Shown here: positions 11,133 through 22,939 of the stretch, piece after piece | Layout: each line of letters opens with the position of its first letter | How positions within the stretch are numbered: the first letter of the stretch is position 1 | Source: Adiantum capillus-veneris | Lineage: Eukaryota; Streptophyta; Polypodiopsida; Polypodiales; Pteridaceae | Direction of reading: 5' to 3' | Assembly (NCBI GenBank): GCA_014529385.2 | Contig: CM043950.1 | Location: 158,302,545-158,366,544 of the forward strand | Length of the DNA: 64,000 nt | Notes under the pieces: generated by a model | Told to the model about the DNA's origin: nothing | Seen by the model: only the letters and a program-made list of their open reading frames with translations | Database searches by the model: none | Program-made: the position numbers and the translations under genes

Positions 11133-13085
11133 CTAGGTTGGCATTTCCTCCTCGTAGCCATCACTTTCAATGTGATTAAATATCTTTTCGTTGCAAAACA
11201 TATACACTAATTTTTCTTCTCTGTTTGTTAATAGTCTATTGTAAATAGTGTTGTGAACATACTTGTACATACTCCAGTTTCTCTCTGAACTTGAGTTTGC
11301 TGCACATTGTGCGATTAATTTCATTGCAAGGGGACGTAAGGTAGAGTAATGCTCTCCACCATTCATCATCCACCACTTCCATGCAGGTTTCTCTTTTGCC
11401 ATTACTTATACAAAATCATTCGCAAAAGGACCTTATTTTAATATAAATGCACTCATTTCTTTGATGCAATCAATTCGATCCTGAATGTTGGAGTAGAATG
11501 TGTTGACCACGTGATAGAAATCGCTTACCACCTCTGTATTGGACATCAGATCTAAATTCCAATACTCTGCATCGAGGATGTTATGAGCGCTCTTCCACCT
11601 TGCATGAAAATACTTAGCTAAAATTTTTTGCTGTTTACCAAAGAATGGTAATCACCACTCCTTCTCTACTATAGACTCTTTCAGCTCTTGAGGATTTTGA
11701 AGACTCTATTGGACTGACCACCATGTCATCCACACTTTGCCCAAGTTTGGCGCCCTTTGATCAAGATTACGGATCGCAAACATAACGGGCATCATTACAT
11801 GGTATGCATCGATTACACTCCTCCACCAAGCAACCTTTTTACATTTCCACGTAGACATGTAATTTTATCTTTCATTTTTTCTAGATGCCATTCATCATAG
11901 CGTATTTACTCCGGAGAAGTGATTCCAAGGTATAAAAGTGTGCAAAACCAAGTTTCAACAGGAAGTTTCAGCATCACTCACATGCGCATCCTCTTTGTCG
12001 TTTCAAGATAAATTTCACAACCTGACGTGCTGTATCAATTATTTTGGCGAACCATGTGGTTTCTTCGCTAGTGTACCAATCTTTCAGCACCAAGTTCAAG
12101 CTATGCGTATTACAACCATTGGCAAAAATGTGTGGAAAGCACTTCTTTATTAATTTACTGGCGTTTTTATAATTCTTTGCGTTGTCCATGACTACTTGAA
12201 TGACATGTTCAACACCAATTTTGTTAATTACATTAATCAAGACCTCAGAAATGTGTTTGCCACTTTTTAATTGCACCAAAACTATCAATCACCTTTATAA
12301 ACGTTTCTCCCTTGGACAAACCAGCATTACATTGATCAACGGTCTTCTCTAAACATTTGACCAGCCATCACTCACACTTGTACATCTTGAAAGAAAAATA
12401 TTATTTTTCCAACACGCTCTTTGACTTCAATGTAGCATTTGTCCATGAAAACATTTCTTATCGTGTGATAATAAGGAGCTGAAAATCCTGGACCAAACTC
12501 ACCCATTTTCTTCCAAGCAGCCTTCCAATTATTGGTGTCTACCATGACCAAAGCACTTCCAGTAAAGAGTATTGCTTTGGCTAGTGCAGTTTGTGCTTCT
12601 TCTAGAGACTGCACTCGAAATCTTTGATGTAATGATATTTGACGCATTTGACAAAGTCCACCTTCATTGTGACGTTTAAAAGGAAAATTGCCTGGAATTT
12701 CCTCTCCTTGTGCAAGTTGTTCTCCAAGGTTAGTTGGCGTCACTACAGGATCTGCAGAGTTAATATTTGGCTCTGGGAACTCTTGACTCAAAGCCACAGA
12801 GCTATATATCTGTTGTCTCTTGCCACCCTTTTTGGCGATCTCTTCTCTCAAACGCTTTGCAACTACATGTGCGTGAGGATGTTCACATTTCTTAGAACTG
12901 TTTTTAGCGCTACCAAGAAAATGATCCCTACTATGTGCTGCACCGCCTCATTTTGTTGTGTGACAAAATTTACATTGCCACTCCATATATCGGCCGCATA
13001 TTTTGTGAGCATAATTCCACTCTTTGCCAGGAGATTTTTTATTCTTTGGCTTCTTCATACCACTTGTGCTCACATTTTTCTCCAT
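11133..13085 (-). pseudogene. hAT-family transposase (BED / DUF659 / dimerisation), broken
   Basis: Read on the minus strand, the parts appear in correct hAT order across several frames. About 13085-12870 is a BED zinc finger (WQCKFCH, then GGAAHSRDHFLGS and a downstream His). 12851-12372 is a linker ending in FGPGFSAPYYHTIRN, the start of DUF659. About 12360-12288 carries DGWSN and RRPLIN. 12288-11974 carries VVMDNAKNYKNASKLI and a CNTHSLNLVLKD block. 11402-11133 is the C-terminal hAT dimerisation domain with SSSERNWSMYKYVHN. hAT transposases cut and paste DNA as dimers and make 8-bp target duplications. A TGA inside the BED finger, frameshifts between blocks and a poorly readable 11403-11970 section show it is dead. 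Terminal inverted repeats were not found by eye. Confidence 0.85.
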
Positions 13086-13580
13086 TGCTTTTAAATTAAA
13101 ACTAAAGACAAAAGAACAAGATGTTCAATTTTTAAAACAATTTTCTTATTTTCAATATATATTATAATCTAAAAACCATTTAATATGAAAGTAACCCAAT
13201 CAAGGATTATAGCTCTTATATTGTGGAGTGACAAGTGTAAATCAACTCAAATGCAAGACTTCAAAGATCTTTATATGGCTGGTACACTAGTATAGGACAT
13301 CCGACCCTTGACTATCGACTCGTCATTTACATATTCTCATCTTCTAAAACCAATTACAGCCCTCATTTGGACCAATGACTTCTTCGCAATGAGCATGATT
13401 CTCCAAGTTTTCAGCTGTTTTGGTTTTGTACCTTTATGTCGGTAAATGAATTAAAATTTTTTAGAAGTGGTTACCAAATTCACGTTCCGTTCAAAAAAAG
13501 GACCTGTGACTCTGTAACCTTAGGTCAATTCACAAGGAGATGACTATACCTGGCACTCAGATACACTCCCCAACGATTTG
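13086..13580. other. Non-coding DNA before element C
   Basis: AT-rich to about 13250, then unique-looking sequence up to the LTR start at 13581. No gene or repeat recognised. Confidence 0.4.
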
Positions 13581-14477
13581 TGTGGGACGCATGTCTAACC
13601 TCACCATCCTATCTTATTGCAGTATTAGCGTGAAACACGATTAATTTGTCAAACCATGGGATGAAGCTGACTCAACTAGTGCATAGAAGCTACAAGAGGT
13701 TGTCAATCTCTCGGAAAACAACTAACAACTTGCATCTAACTCAAGATACACTCAAGTGACTGAAATCACCAAAAGCCAATCGCCCATCGGCAAGCAAATC
13801 ACATCCGTTACAGCATTAAATGGCATCCAAACGTAATGAAACTTCTAGGACAAGTTTATAAGACCTAAGCACACATGCCTATGGCCTCAAATCCCACTTT
13901 AGGTCAAGTTCCAAAATCACGATTATTAACAACAGTGGATTTTTGACCTAGTCGTTTTCGACCTAGAATGTATCTAAATGCTTAGCAATGATACCCCAAT
14001 ACCTCGGATATGCTTAGTTTTTTATTTAAAAGTGTAAATTCCTAGTTATGATGAAATTAGTCCGCGAGTCGCGGCGACGCCAAAAGCTACGAAATACTGT
14101 GAATGGCTTACGTCAATGCGTAGAGCTCTTACCTGCGGTTGCAATGTGACAACCGGAGAGGGACTAGGAAGCGCGAGAAGGAGAGAAGTGAGCGTCGTTA
14201 GCTCACGCTGTGTATTTCTTATCCAAAAACTTACAAAAATTGGCTTTTATACCGTAAGCTTAGCCAAAGTTTATGGGTGGTCAGAACTAATAATCTAGAG
14301 TTCTACCAAAGCTGGAAATTGATTGGCTGATACAATCTGGAAGCTTGTAGCCTTAGCTCATTAATTACAAAGTTTACAAAGAAAATAGGAGTTACAATAT
14401 TCCCGATTTATCAAAATAATAATTGTTTTACAAGGAGAACTCCAAAAAATGGTGTCCACATTAGCTTGCTGCTAACA
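13581..14477 (-). mobile_element. LTR 1 of element C (left)
   Basis: Direct repeat of 15134-16065. In plus coordinates it begins TGTGGGACGC and ends GCTGCTAACA, giving TG...CA ends. On its right side lies GGAGGAGGGGAA (minus strand), the polypurine tract, so in the coding sense this is a 3' LTR. It contains the half-palindrome AAAATCACGATTATTAAC at 13913-13930. It differs from LTR 2 by many substitutions and by lacking a ~22-base insertion. Confidence 0.88.
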
Positions 14478-15133
14478 TTCCCCTCCTCCTCGCCTATGTG
14501 GTCCCTTGACAGAGCTTTATGGACTGAAGTAGTCTTTGGGCTGACGGCGGGCAAGGCGGGTCTTTAAGTGCTTCCAGTGCCTTTTGGTATCTGATTCTTT
14601 GTTCTTTGTCAGACACTTGCAAAAATTGCATGGTGACTTGGTTTTTCAGTTCCACCGCTGAGTAGCCTATAAATCTGGATGTGAGGTTGCTTATCACCAG
14701 CGCAAATATCTTCTCTCGCTAGGTGAAGAATCCAGTGTAGAATGCTTCTTCAAAGGCTACAATATTATGCGAGGGCAGGAACATGCATCTGGCATAGAAT
14801 CCGTAAAGGATTTCTTCTGAAGGTTTCCCACTCAGATTCTAACATAAGCCTTTGTTCCCTTCCAAGAATGAGAGCCATGGGGCTCTTGTCTGCTTAGGCT
14901 CATTGAAAACTTGTATGCATGTGAGTAGCATCCTGCAGATCTTATATAGAATTGCACATGAGAGATCTGACAGACTCTTGAAGAATGACATGGCACCCGT
15001 TAGGGTTTTCACCATGTATTCCTTTATCGCTTGGCCTCTCTCTGAAGGTGGCAGCCTAGGGAAGTTGAGCCAAGCTTGCCTCTTCTTCTTTAGTGCTTCA
15101 TGGGCCTGCCATGTCTTCGGCAGCGGCGCCAAA
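14478..15133 (-). mobile_element. Collapsed interior: PBS fused to the 3' end of ORF3
   Basis: In the coding sense the primer binding site of LTR 2 (TTTGGCGCCGCTGCCG, 15133-15118) is followed within a few bases by a reading frame homologous to the C-terminal part of ORF3, with AYMVKTLMG-like IKEYMVKTLTG and the LSCAILYKICRMLLTCI segment. It ends at 14494, then the polypurine tract and LTR 1 follow. Everything between the PBS and the last ~200 codons of ORF3 (leader, gag, pol, PR2, palindrome spacer) is missing. Element B holds about 15 kb in the same interval. This is an internal deletion derivative sharing LTR 2 with its neighbour. Confidence 0.8.
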
Positions 15134-16065
15134 TGTAGGACGCATGTCTAACCTCACCTAGTACTATCTTATTGCAATATTAGCGAGAACCACGATAATT
15201 TAATGTGTCAAACCATGGGACAAAGCTGACTCGACTAGTGCATAGAGGCTACAAGAGGTTGTCAATCTCGGTAAAAACAACTAACAACTTGTATCTAACT
15301 CAAGCTACACTCAAGTGGCTGAAATCACCAAAAGCCAATCGCTCATCCGTAAGCAAATCACATCAGTTACAACATTAAATGACATCCAAACATAACAAAA
15401 CTTCTAGGACAAGTTTTACAAGACCTAAGCACACATGCGTATAGCCTCAAATCCCACTTTAGGCCAAGTAACAAAATCGCGATTATTAACAGCAGTGGAT
15501 TTTTGACCTAGTCGTTTTCGACCCAAAATGCATTTAAAGCTTAGCAATGATGTCCCAATATACCGCCTATGCTTAGTTTTCCATTTAAAAGTGTACATTC
15601 CTAGTTATGATGAAATTAAGCCATGGGTCGGCGATGCCAAAAGCTAAGAAATATTGTGAATGGCTTACGTCAATGCGTAGAGCTCTTACCTGCGGTTGCA
15701 ATGCAACAAATGCATTTGCAATGTGACAACCGGAGAGGGAGTAGGAAGCGCGAGAAGGAGAGAAGTGAGAGCCGTTAGCTCACGCTCTGTATTTCTTATC
15801 GAAAAACTTCTTAAAAACTTACAAAAATTGGCTTTTAGACCTTAAGCTTAGCCAAGGTTTTTGGGTGGTCAAAACTAATAATCTGGAGCTCTACCAAAGC
15901 TGGGAATTGATTGGCTGATACAATCTAGAAGCTTGTAGCTCCGGATCATTAATTACAAAGTTTACCAAGAAAATAGGAGTTATAATATTTCTGATTTATC
16001 AAAACAATAATTGTTTGACAAGGAGAACTCCAAAAAATGGTGTCCGCGTTAGCTCGCTGCTAACA
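15134..16065 (-). mobile_element. LTR 2 of element C (shared middle LTR)
   Basis: Begins TGTAGGACGC and ends GCTGCTAACA in plus coordinates. It has a PBS on its left (15118-15133) and a polypurine tract GGAGGGGGGAA (minus strand, about 16066-16077) on its right. It therefore serves as 5' LTR for the collapsed left unit and as 3' LTR for the longer right unit, the arrangement produced by LTR-LTR recombination between tandem copies. A half-palindrome AAAATCGCGATTATTAAC lies at 15473-15490. A tract near 15700 contains a duplicated TGCAATG phrase absent from LTR 1. Confidence 0.88.
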
Positions 16066-16077
16066 TTCCCCCCTCCT
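16066..16077 (-). promoter_or_regulatory. Polypurine tract of element C right unit
   Basis: The minus strand reads GGAGGGGGGAA immediately before the start of LTR 2. Such a tract primes plus-strand DNA synthesis in LTR elements. Confidence 0.75.
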
Positions 16078-16103
16078 TGCCTGTGTCGTCCCTTGACACA
16101 ACT

Positions 16104-19100
16104 CTATGGGCTGAAGTAGTCTTCGGGTTGACGGCGGGCAAGACGGTCCTTAAGTGCTTTGGGTGGCTTTTGGTATCTGATTCTTCGTTCTTTGTCAAGA
16201 ACTTGCAAAAATTGCATGGTGACTTGGTTTTTCAGTTCCACCGCTGAGTAGCCTACAAATCTGGATGTGAGGTTGCTTATCACCGGTGCAAATGTCTTCG
16301 TTCACCAGGTGAAGAATCCAGTGTAAAATGCTTCTTCAAAGGCTAGCATATTATGCGAGGTAAGAAACATGCATATGACATAGAATTCATAAAGGATTTC
16401 TTCTGAAGGTTGCCCACTCAGATCGTAACATAAGCCTTTGTTCCCTTCCAAGAATGAGAGCCATGGGGCTCATGTCTGCTTAGGCTCATTGAATATTTGT
16501 ATGCATGTGAGTAGCATCCTACAGATCTTATATAGCATTGTACAGGAGAGATTTGGCAAACTCTTGAAGAAAGACATGGCACCCGTTAGGGTTTTCACCA
16601 TGTATTCCTTTATCGCTTGGCCTCTCCCTAGAGCTGGCAGCCTGGGGAAGTTGAGCCAAGTTGGCCTTTTCTTCTATATTGCTTCTTGCGCTTGCCATGT
16701 CCTTACTCTGGGTACAGGACAGAATGTTGGATCTTTTTGTAAGGCTGCAGGTGCTCTTCTGAACAGAATCAGGTATCACGGATTCTTGTTCAACCAGCTT
16801 AACCTCCACTTTGGGTGGTCTTTATCTGCACCATCTTCTTGCATATCCTTGTACAGCCTTTCTTCTAACTGTAAAATTTCTACCTTGATGAGAGGGTACG
16901 GCAGGGATAGTTGGTGCCATTGAGCATTGATTTGATTGGGAGTGAGTTGAGTGACGTTGGCAGAGTGTAAAACTCTCAACTCCCAATCCATAGCGGCCTT
17001 CCACTGCTCATCCACCTCTAGGGTGATTTTCTCCTTCAGTGCATCTTCTTCAGCTTTGGATAGTTGGACCATTGGCACTATATCTTCATCTATGATGTGG
17101 ACTTGAAAGTCTTCCTCCCCACTTCGGCTCTGTTGTGGACTGCGTCTCAAACTCAACAAACGAGACCAAGGGAATGTCTATTTGGGGAGGCTCTGAAGTG
17201 CCTATCTCTTCCTGCATGTCTGGCTTTCCATCTCTAAGGAGTTGATTGATCCGTTTGAGTTCTGCTATCTCCTTTAGGAGCTCCTCCTCTATTTGAACCC
17301 GCATCAGTTCCAGGTCTCTGCGTTGTGACTGTTCGAGCTTTAATTCGAGTTCTAAATCCTTTTTTTTCTTTTCTAGTGACTTGTACACTTCATCAGTTCC
17401 CTTGATCGAGGCCACGACTGGATTTTCTCTGATTTGCTGCAAGAAAATGACCTGATCATTGATTCTCTGTTTGGAATATTGCAGAGAAGCATTGGTTACA
17501 TCTAACTGCACTTGAATTTTCTGAGCTGACAAAGAGTTCATAAGAAGTTCATTCGTGACTTCTGTCAGCTGCTTGTCTTTTACCTTGCAAGCATCAGATA
17601 ATTTGGTGAGGAGGTCACCTAACTCCTCCATTTCCTTTTGTTATTTGTCCTTGGCTATCTGATGTTGTTCAGCTTGTGTCTTGAGCTCTTGCACATGCCT
17701 TTGGAGATCAGTGGTGATAATCATCCTATATTTGAGCTCTCCTTGAAGAGCGTCGATCACCATTTCTAGTTCCTTGGCCTTTGTGCTTCGGTTTAAGGCT
17801 GCTAAGCGGAGTTTCTCAGTCATTTCCTGCATCTGACTTGCATACTCATTGACCTGTATTATAACTTCATCATTGGAGTGCCACTCCTCCTGTCTTGCTA
17901 GTTGGGATGTGCTTGTAGCCTCATGTGTTGCTTCTTGCTGTGTTGTAAGTGCTGGTGGTTTTGTAGAGGTAGATGGTTGTTCTTCTTCTTGGCCATCCTG
18001 AGGCTTTGATGCCTCGGCAGTTTGCTGGCTGAGTGGAAGTAGATGGTGTGGTCTAAACTCTTACTATCTCTTCAGGTGCTAGCCTTTCTGCCTTCTCTGG
18101 CTCGGCTTTTGTCTCATGTGTAGTGGTATGCTCTTTTTCTGTATCTACTTCCTTATTAGTTTCTTCCGCCGGCTTTTGAGTTGCTTCTGCTGCCTGCTCC
18201 GGTTCTGGCTCGACTTCTTTTTCCTCATGTCCTTTGGTGTGGTCAGCTTTTTGTGTAGATTTTTGTTCATTGGGTGGATTCAGAATATTTTTCTTTTTCA
18301 GTCTCAGCTTCTTCATTGGTACCTTGGCCTGGTGGTGATGGTGGTGGGCTAGGCATGGGATGGTCCTGTTGTTCCGGAGGCGGTGAGGTGGGTTAGGGAG
18401 ATCCCTGGCTTTGCTCTTGAGTAGCCGTTTCCTCAGCTTTCTTTGCCACTTCTTCATCCTCTTTCAACTTTAGGGATTTGGTCTCTTGGTACATCCTTTC
18501 TAAATAATCAATTGGATTATCTGCCTCTTTTCTTGTATGATGCTTTGTTCGAGGTCCTTTCAATCCTGTGGGTACCCACTTTTCTGGGTCCTTTCCTAGT
18601 GCTTGCCTACTACGCTGGTAAGCCTATTTTTCTCTTTCAAAACACGCTTGTTTTTGAGTTGGCTCCTCTTGGTGGGCAGCCATAGATTTCCTCTTCATCT
18701 CTTCCCTCCGAGCTCTCTTTTCTTCGTTGTTAGATCTCTCGCTGCTATGCCGCTCTGGTGAGCTATCATCTGATTCATCACCTGATTTAAAAGATCTTTT
18801 ACCTGATCTTGTAGCTCTTGGAGAGGGTTGTGTTGCCAAAGATCCATGTATTCTGATCAGGGGCAGGTGGTAGGTTGTTGGCCGTGGCGATCACATGATA
18901 GGCTATTCTTGTCAACACTTATGGCACACCCAAGTATGTGATTTTACCCTCCTTCTTGGTGCCCTTCAAGGTTGTCAAGACATACTGCACATGGTCCACA
19001 CGCTACCTTGTTGTTGACTTAAGAACCTGAGTAAAGGTGGTGGCCACGATGTGATTTGGTGTCGTGTACCTTGTTGGACTTTTTGCCAGAAAATAAAAGT

Positions 19101-19665
19101 GTTGATGGTACAAACGGGATGGCTCTTACACCTGTTTGTGGATAAGATCGACGAATGTAGCCGTGGTTGTCTCCTTGGTAAATGTACCTACGGTCTTCTT
19201 GTCTCTTGCCCGCATGGTCATTTCTTCAGCGGGCAATCTGAGTGCCTCTACCACTATTTATTTTTTGATTACTATCTCGACCTTGTTCCCTTGGGTGTCT
19301 GATATCTGGGCGGTTCCATCTTCTTTGATTGTGGACAGAATCTCGTAAGCCTTCTAAAAGTCCACTCCGCAAGGCTCTTGTTTGTAGAAATGTCTGAGCC
19401 CCAACCTACGATTAGCCTCTTTGGTTTCTGGCTTGGCAGCTACATGATAGACTTCTTTGGGAAGGAGCTACAACTCCACCTGATGCCCTTCTTCACTCTT
19501 GAATCTGCCAGTGAAGACCGTAGTGTGGTGTTCTTCCAGCTGTTCTTTAGAAAGATAGGATGCTTTTGCCGCCTTGATTGACTCGGGGTCCAGTTGATAC
19601 GCAGGTAGTTCTTGTAGTTTCTCTTTTTGGTTTAGCTTCTTCTTGGCCTTCTCCGCTGCTTGCAT
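16104..19665 (-). pseudogene. ORF3 of element C, broken
   Basis: Homologue of the intact ORF3 of element B (43135-46410), in the same position before the 3' LTR. The N-terminal part starts at the ATG at 19665 and includes the KKKLNQKEKLQEL and VFTGRFKSEEG blocks. It continues in broken frames through 18840 with a recognisable YTTPNHIVATT (YTTPPHAIATT in B). A Ser/Lys/Glu-rich middle runs 18839-18053. Coiled-coil frames occupy 17832-17086. The C-terminal domain runs from about 17000 to 16104 with WLNKNP and NQINAQWHQLSLPYPL. Breaks include a TAG at 18624-18626, a TAA near 17640 and several frameshifts. The function of ORF3 is unknown; it is not a standard retrotransposon protein. Confidence 0.75.
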
Positions 19666-19852
19666 TGCTCCTGTCCGGTGAATAGAGTGCGAAGTTAACA
19701 GATTTGTCAAATTTTTCTTTGGAATGTCCTTTTAAACTGAAATGCTGATAATCTGGTCCAAATTGCTTCAAATCAATTTTTGAACAAGCAAAGATGCATA
19801 AAATCATCCAATGAACAAAACTGTATGGTCAAAATAAAAATTTGCAACCAAA

Positions 19853-20441
19853 GTAAATAATCGTGATTATTTACAACTGAGAAAAAAATTCAACTTTTTG
19901 CAAACTTGGCTTTATAGGCTTGAAGTATAGGCCAAATACATGCTCTGAGGGAAATATGGGCTCATTTGGATGCACAGGTTGAAAATGGTACGAGTTTTGG
20001 CTTTAGGTCTCTGAAGTAGTAGATATAAAGAAAATCTAAGATTTTAAAATCCAAATTGATTCAAAGTTGGCTAGTGGGCTTATCACAACATGTACTTTGG
20101 ATGTATGACGGCCAAATATCAAAATTCCCCAATTTTGACCAAAAAGTAAATAATCGCGATTATTAACTTTTCTTCCAAAATTGACATTTTTTGGTACAAA
20201 TTGGTTCTAGGCATGGTATAGACCTTGGGTATGAGATATGAGGTGATATTTTGGATCAAGAAATATTTATTTAGCTTGCAAATACTTCTTTGCATTTTTT
20301 GGCAATTTTACAAGTAATGGGTGGTCATTTTGGCTCATACTTGATTTTTGGCATGTAATAGGTGTGTACACATAATAAATGAGGTGATTTGACAATTTCC
20401 AAGCAAAACTGATGCAAAAGTAAATAATCGCGATTATTAAC
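19853..20441. repeat. Three CGCG-centred palindromes, element C type
   Basis: 22-bp sites at 19853-19874, 20146-20167 and 20420-20441, with core AATAATCGCGATTATT (a perfect 16-bp palindrome) flanked by GTA on the left and AAC or TAC on the right. The first copy is a perfect palindrome except that the central CGCG is now CGTG, as a deaminated CpG would be. Spacing is 293 and 274 bases. The first copy lies about 188 bases upstream of the ORF3 ATG. Half-sites of the same sequence occur in both C LTRs (13913-13930, 15473-15490). Confidence 0.9.
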
Positions 20442-21820
20442 TTCAGTGACAAAAACTCTTTAAAACTCACAAATTTTGACCTAGACATGTTTCATACACC
20501 TAATGCAAGTTCTAAATTGAATTTGGTCAAGTTTGGTCATGCCGGCATCACTTTGTGCTTTGTTGACTATGAAATCACCGTTTTTTGTGATTACTCGGTC
20601 GGTTGGGTTGGTCAGTCAACCTTGAGGCTTTGGACTTGTCCGTAACATAGTCATGAAGCTACATGTCTAATTTTGGCTCATTTGGAGTCAGTTTGGCCTC
20701 GTATGTCGAATTTGACACTTTGTAATCTTCGAGCCGTTTTCTGCTTTTCGAGGGCCTTGCTTGATGGATTGCACCAAACCAATCATATACAATCTATATG
20801 AACCTCATTAGCAAGCCATCTGTGGAGTGAGGTCGGAATTCTAGCATTTGCCAAAAACCTAACTTTTCTACTGGGGATCCCCTTGACCCTAGCCAAATGG
20901 TCATCTGATGGTATAGAAAGGTTCTATTATGTTAGGGCATGTTGTGGTTCAAATCCCATCCGATTTGGTCAAGTTGGCAGGGTTTTTTCTAAGGCTTTAG
21001 ACTAGCTACCGGCCGTACAAAATGGATCATTATCGAGTAAAGAACTTACCCCTCATGTCTCCTGTGAGACGGTGCTGCAAAAGGTCAACTATGGACTCCA
21101 AAAATGTCGCGCGAAAGAGGCTGAAATCTCTCTCTGCAAAGGCTCCAAATGGAAATGAGGTGGTTTTAGCCTACCATGGATATCTATACCTGGACTTCCC
21201 AAACCAATTTTCCCCATATTTCCCCGTTAGTCCTACTAGGCCGTGAAATATATGCTAGACTCAAAAATTTCTATGATTAGATTCCTATAGCTCATTCTGC
21301 AAGAATTTTGCAAAAGTAGGCATGGCCACCTAATTTAGGCTTCCTGCTTCCATCTTCTAATTTCATTGAAAATTTTTGTGCTTGTCCGCCTTGTCCTTCT
21401 GATCACCATCGTGTCTTCAATTTTTCCATATGAGCTTCCCTTCTATTTATTATTAATTTTGACCTTTTTATTGGAAAAAATCAAAGAAAATAGCAAAATG
21501 CTCTAAAAAAGTAAAGTAAAATTCCAATAATTAAGAAAATCCCTTGAAAAACACAACTTTATTGTTTTTTGTTGTATTTCTCCATTTTTAAGCTTCCTTA
21601 TTAAAAAAAAATGAAGAAAAATACCCAAAAATGACTATTTTTGATGATTTTTTGATAGTATACACTATTTACACTCGTTGGGAAGATATTATCAGTGAAT
21701 TTTCCCTTGTTGATGAATTATAAGGGCATTATTAGGTAGCTTTGCAAAAAATCACACGTTAACATGGAACTTTTTCCTCCCTCTTCAAACATTGCCCTTA
21801 ATTACTTAGTACTTAGTGCC

Positions 21821-21833
21821 CTTCCACCCCTCC
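21821..21833 (-). promoter_or_regulatory. Candidate internal polypurine tract, element C
   Basis: The minus strand reads GGAGGGGTGGAAG just after the PR2 frames, at the same position as the internal GGAGGGGGGGAG of element B. It is one base away from an uninterrupted purine run. Confidence 0.45.
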
Positions 21834-21904
21834 TAGATGGCGCACTCCGGGACGACTGCGTGCATGGGTTGAAAAATTGTGTCTATGCATAGCTGTGATT
21901 GGCC

Positions 21905-22930
21905 CTACCATGATATGAGATCAATGCAATGAAAACCAATATGTTGTGCAAGAGCTGGATCTTGAGTATTTAACTCAAGGGTTTTCGATGTCGAGGTTTG
22001 CTGCTGATGTCTTCCAAAGAGAAAATCTTGTAGCTTTTGTGCGCTCTGTTTGATTGTACCATCAGGGTGCTTTATCACTCTGATTGCTTGAGCTGTTGGT
22101 AGCACTTTAGACTGTTGTCCAGCTTTTTCTCTCCATTGGTAATTCAGTCGGCTTGGTGCTGCATGGTGTGGTGGATTCTGTTGAGACTTAACTCGCCACT
22201 ACTTGATTGGTTTCACGGTTTGTGGAGGAGATAAGTGCTCCTTTTCTTCCAAACCATTTTCATGTTAGGTTCCTTGCTTGTAGATGCTCGATTCTGTGTT
22301 CAAATCTTGGAACCTTCTTTTGTTTCTTCGGGGAAGTTTTAGGCACCCAGATCTGAATTGATTTAACCTTAAGTTGTGCTTTTGGTACCCAAATCTTCCT
22401 GACTCCTTGCATGCTACATGTAGCTTTTGATTGTCAAGGGGATGGAGAAGATTGGCTTCGTGGATTGGTCTGTTGATTGCTTCTTTTCCATTCTTCCTTG
22501 CTTGGTGCAATTGGAACAATGAGTTGCCCACCTTTAGGTGATAGCTTTAGCTGATTCATATCCCAATCTGGTATTGCTTTGTATGTACGCATCCAGGGAA
22601 TTCCAAGAATCATCGTCTCATTCATGTGTTCATCTAGCAAGCATAAAAACTGATGCGAACATGGACATTCATGTACTACCACGTTCAAGTTGACTACTCC
22701 TACTTGTTGCATCCTTTGAGTGTTGCTATTCCTGCTGTCAATGCTTGACTTGTTGCCTTCTTGTATGTAGAATAACTGACGGCATTCACTCTAGCTCCTG
22801 TGTCAACCAAAGAATTGGTGCTATGATTGTTGAGCTGCACTTTGATGCACAGATCCATTCCATCTAACCAGTCATCATCTATTGAAACTGCGTCTTTAGG
22901 TAATTCCCATTGTCGATCATCTATTTCCAT
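21905..22930 (-). pseudogene. PR2: second retropepsin-like ORF of element C, broken
   Basis: Follows the integrase in the coding sense. 22930-22700 contains SLVDTGARVNAVS, a retropepsin active-site block (D-T-G). The frame then shifts, and 22712-22434 contains MILGIPWMRTYKAIPDW, the second conserved block (I-L-G-x-P-W). Downstream frames carry fragments of the repeated W-x-P-K motif. The same arrangement is intact in element B (49408-50328). Retropepsins work as dimers to cut polyproteins; whether PR2 is active is unknown. At least one frameshift separates the two halves here. Confidence 0.7.
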
Positions 22931-22939
22931 AGTGTTGAA

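Larger units (their letters stand above)
19666..21900 (-). other. Spacer of element C between PR2 and ORF3
   Basis: No coding content. It carries the three palindromes listed next, an AT-rich block at about 21430-21680 resembling 48770-48860 in element B, and a purine tract (minus strand) at 21821-21833 at the place of element B's internal polypurine tract. Short plus-strand frames such as 21022-21246 look like chance. Confidence 0.65.

Noticed and set aside
11133-13085. hAT terminal inverted repeats and 8-bp target duplication
   Set aside because: I looked on both sides and found no convincing pair by eye; an inverted-repeat search would be needed.
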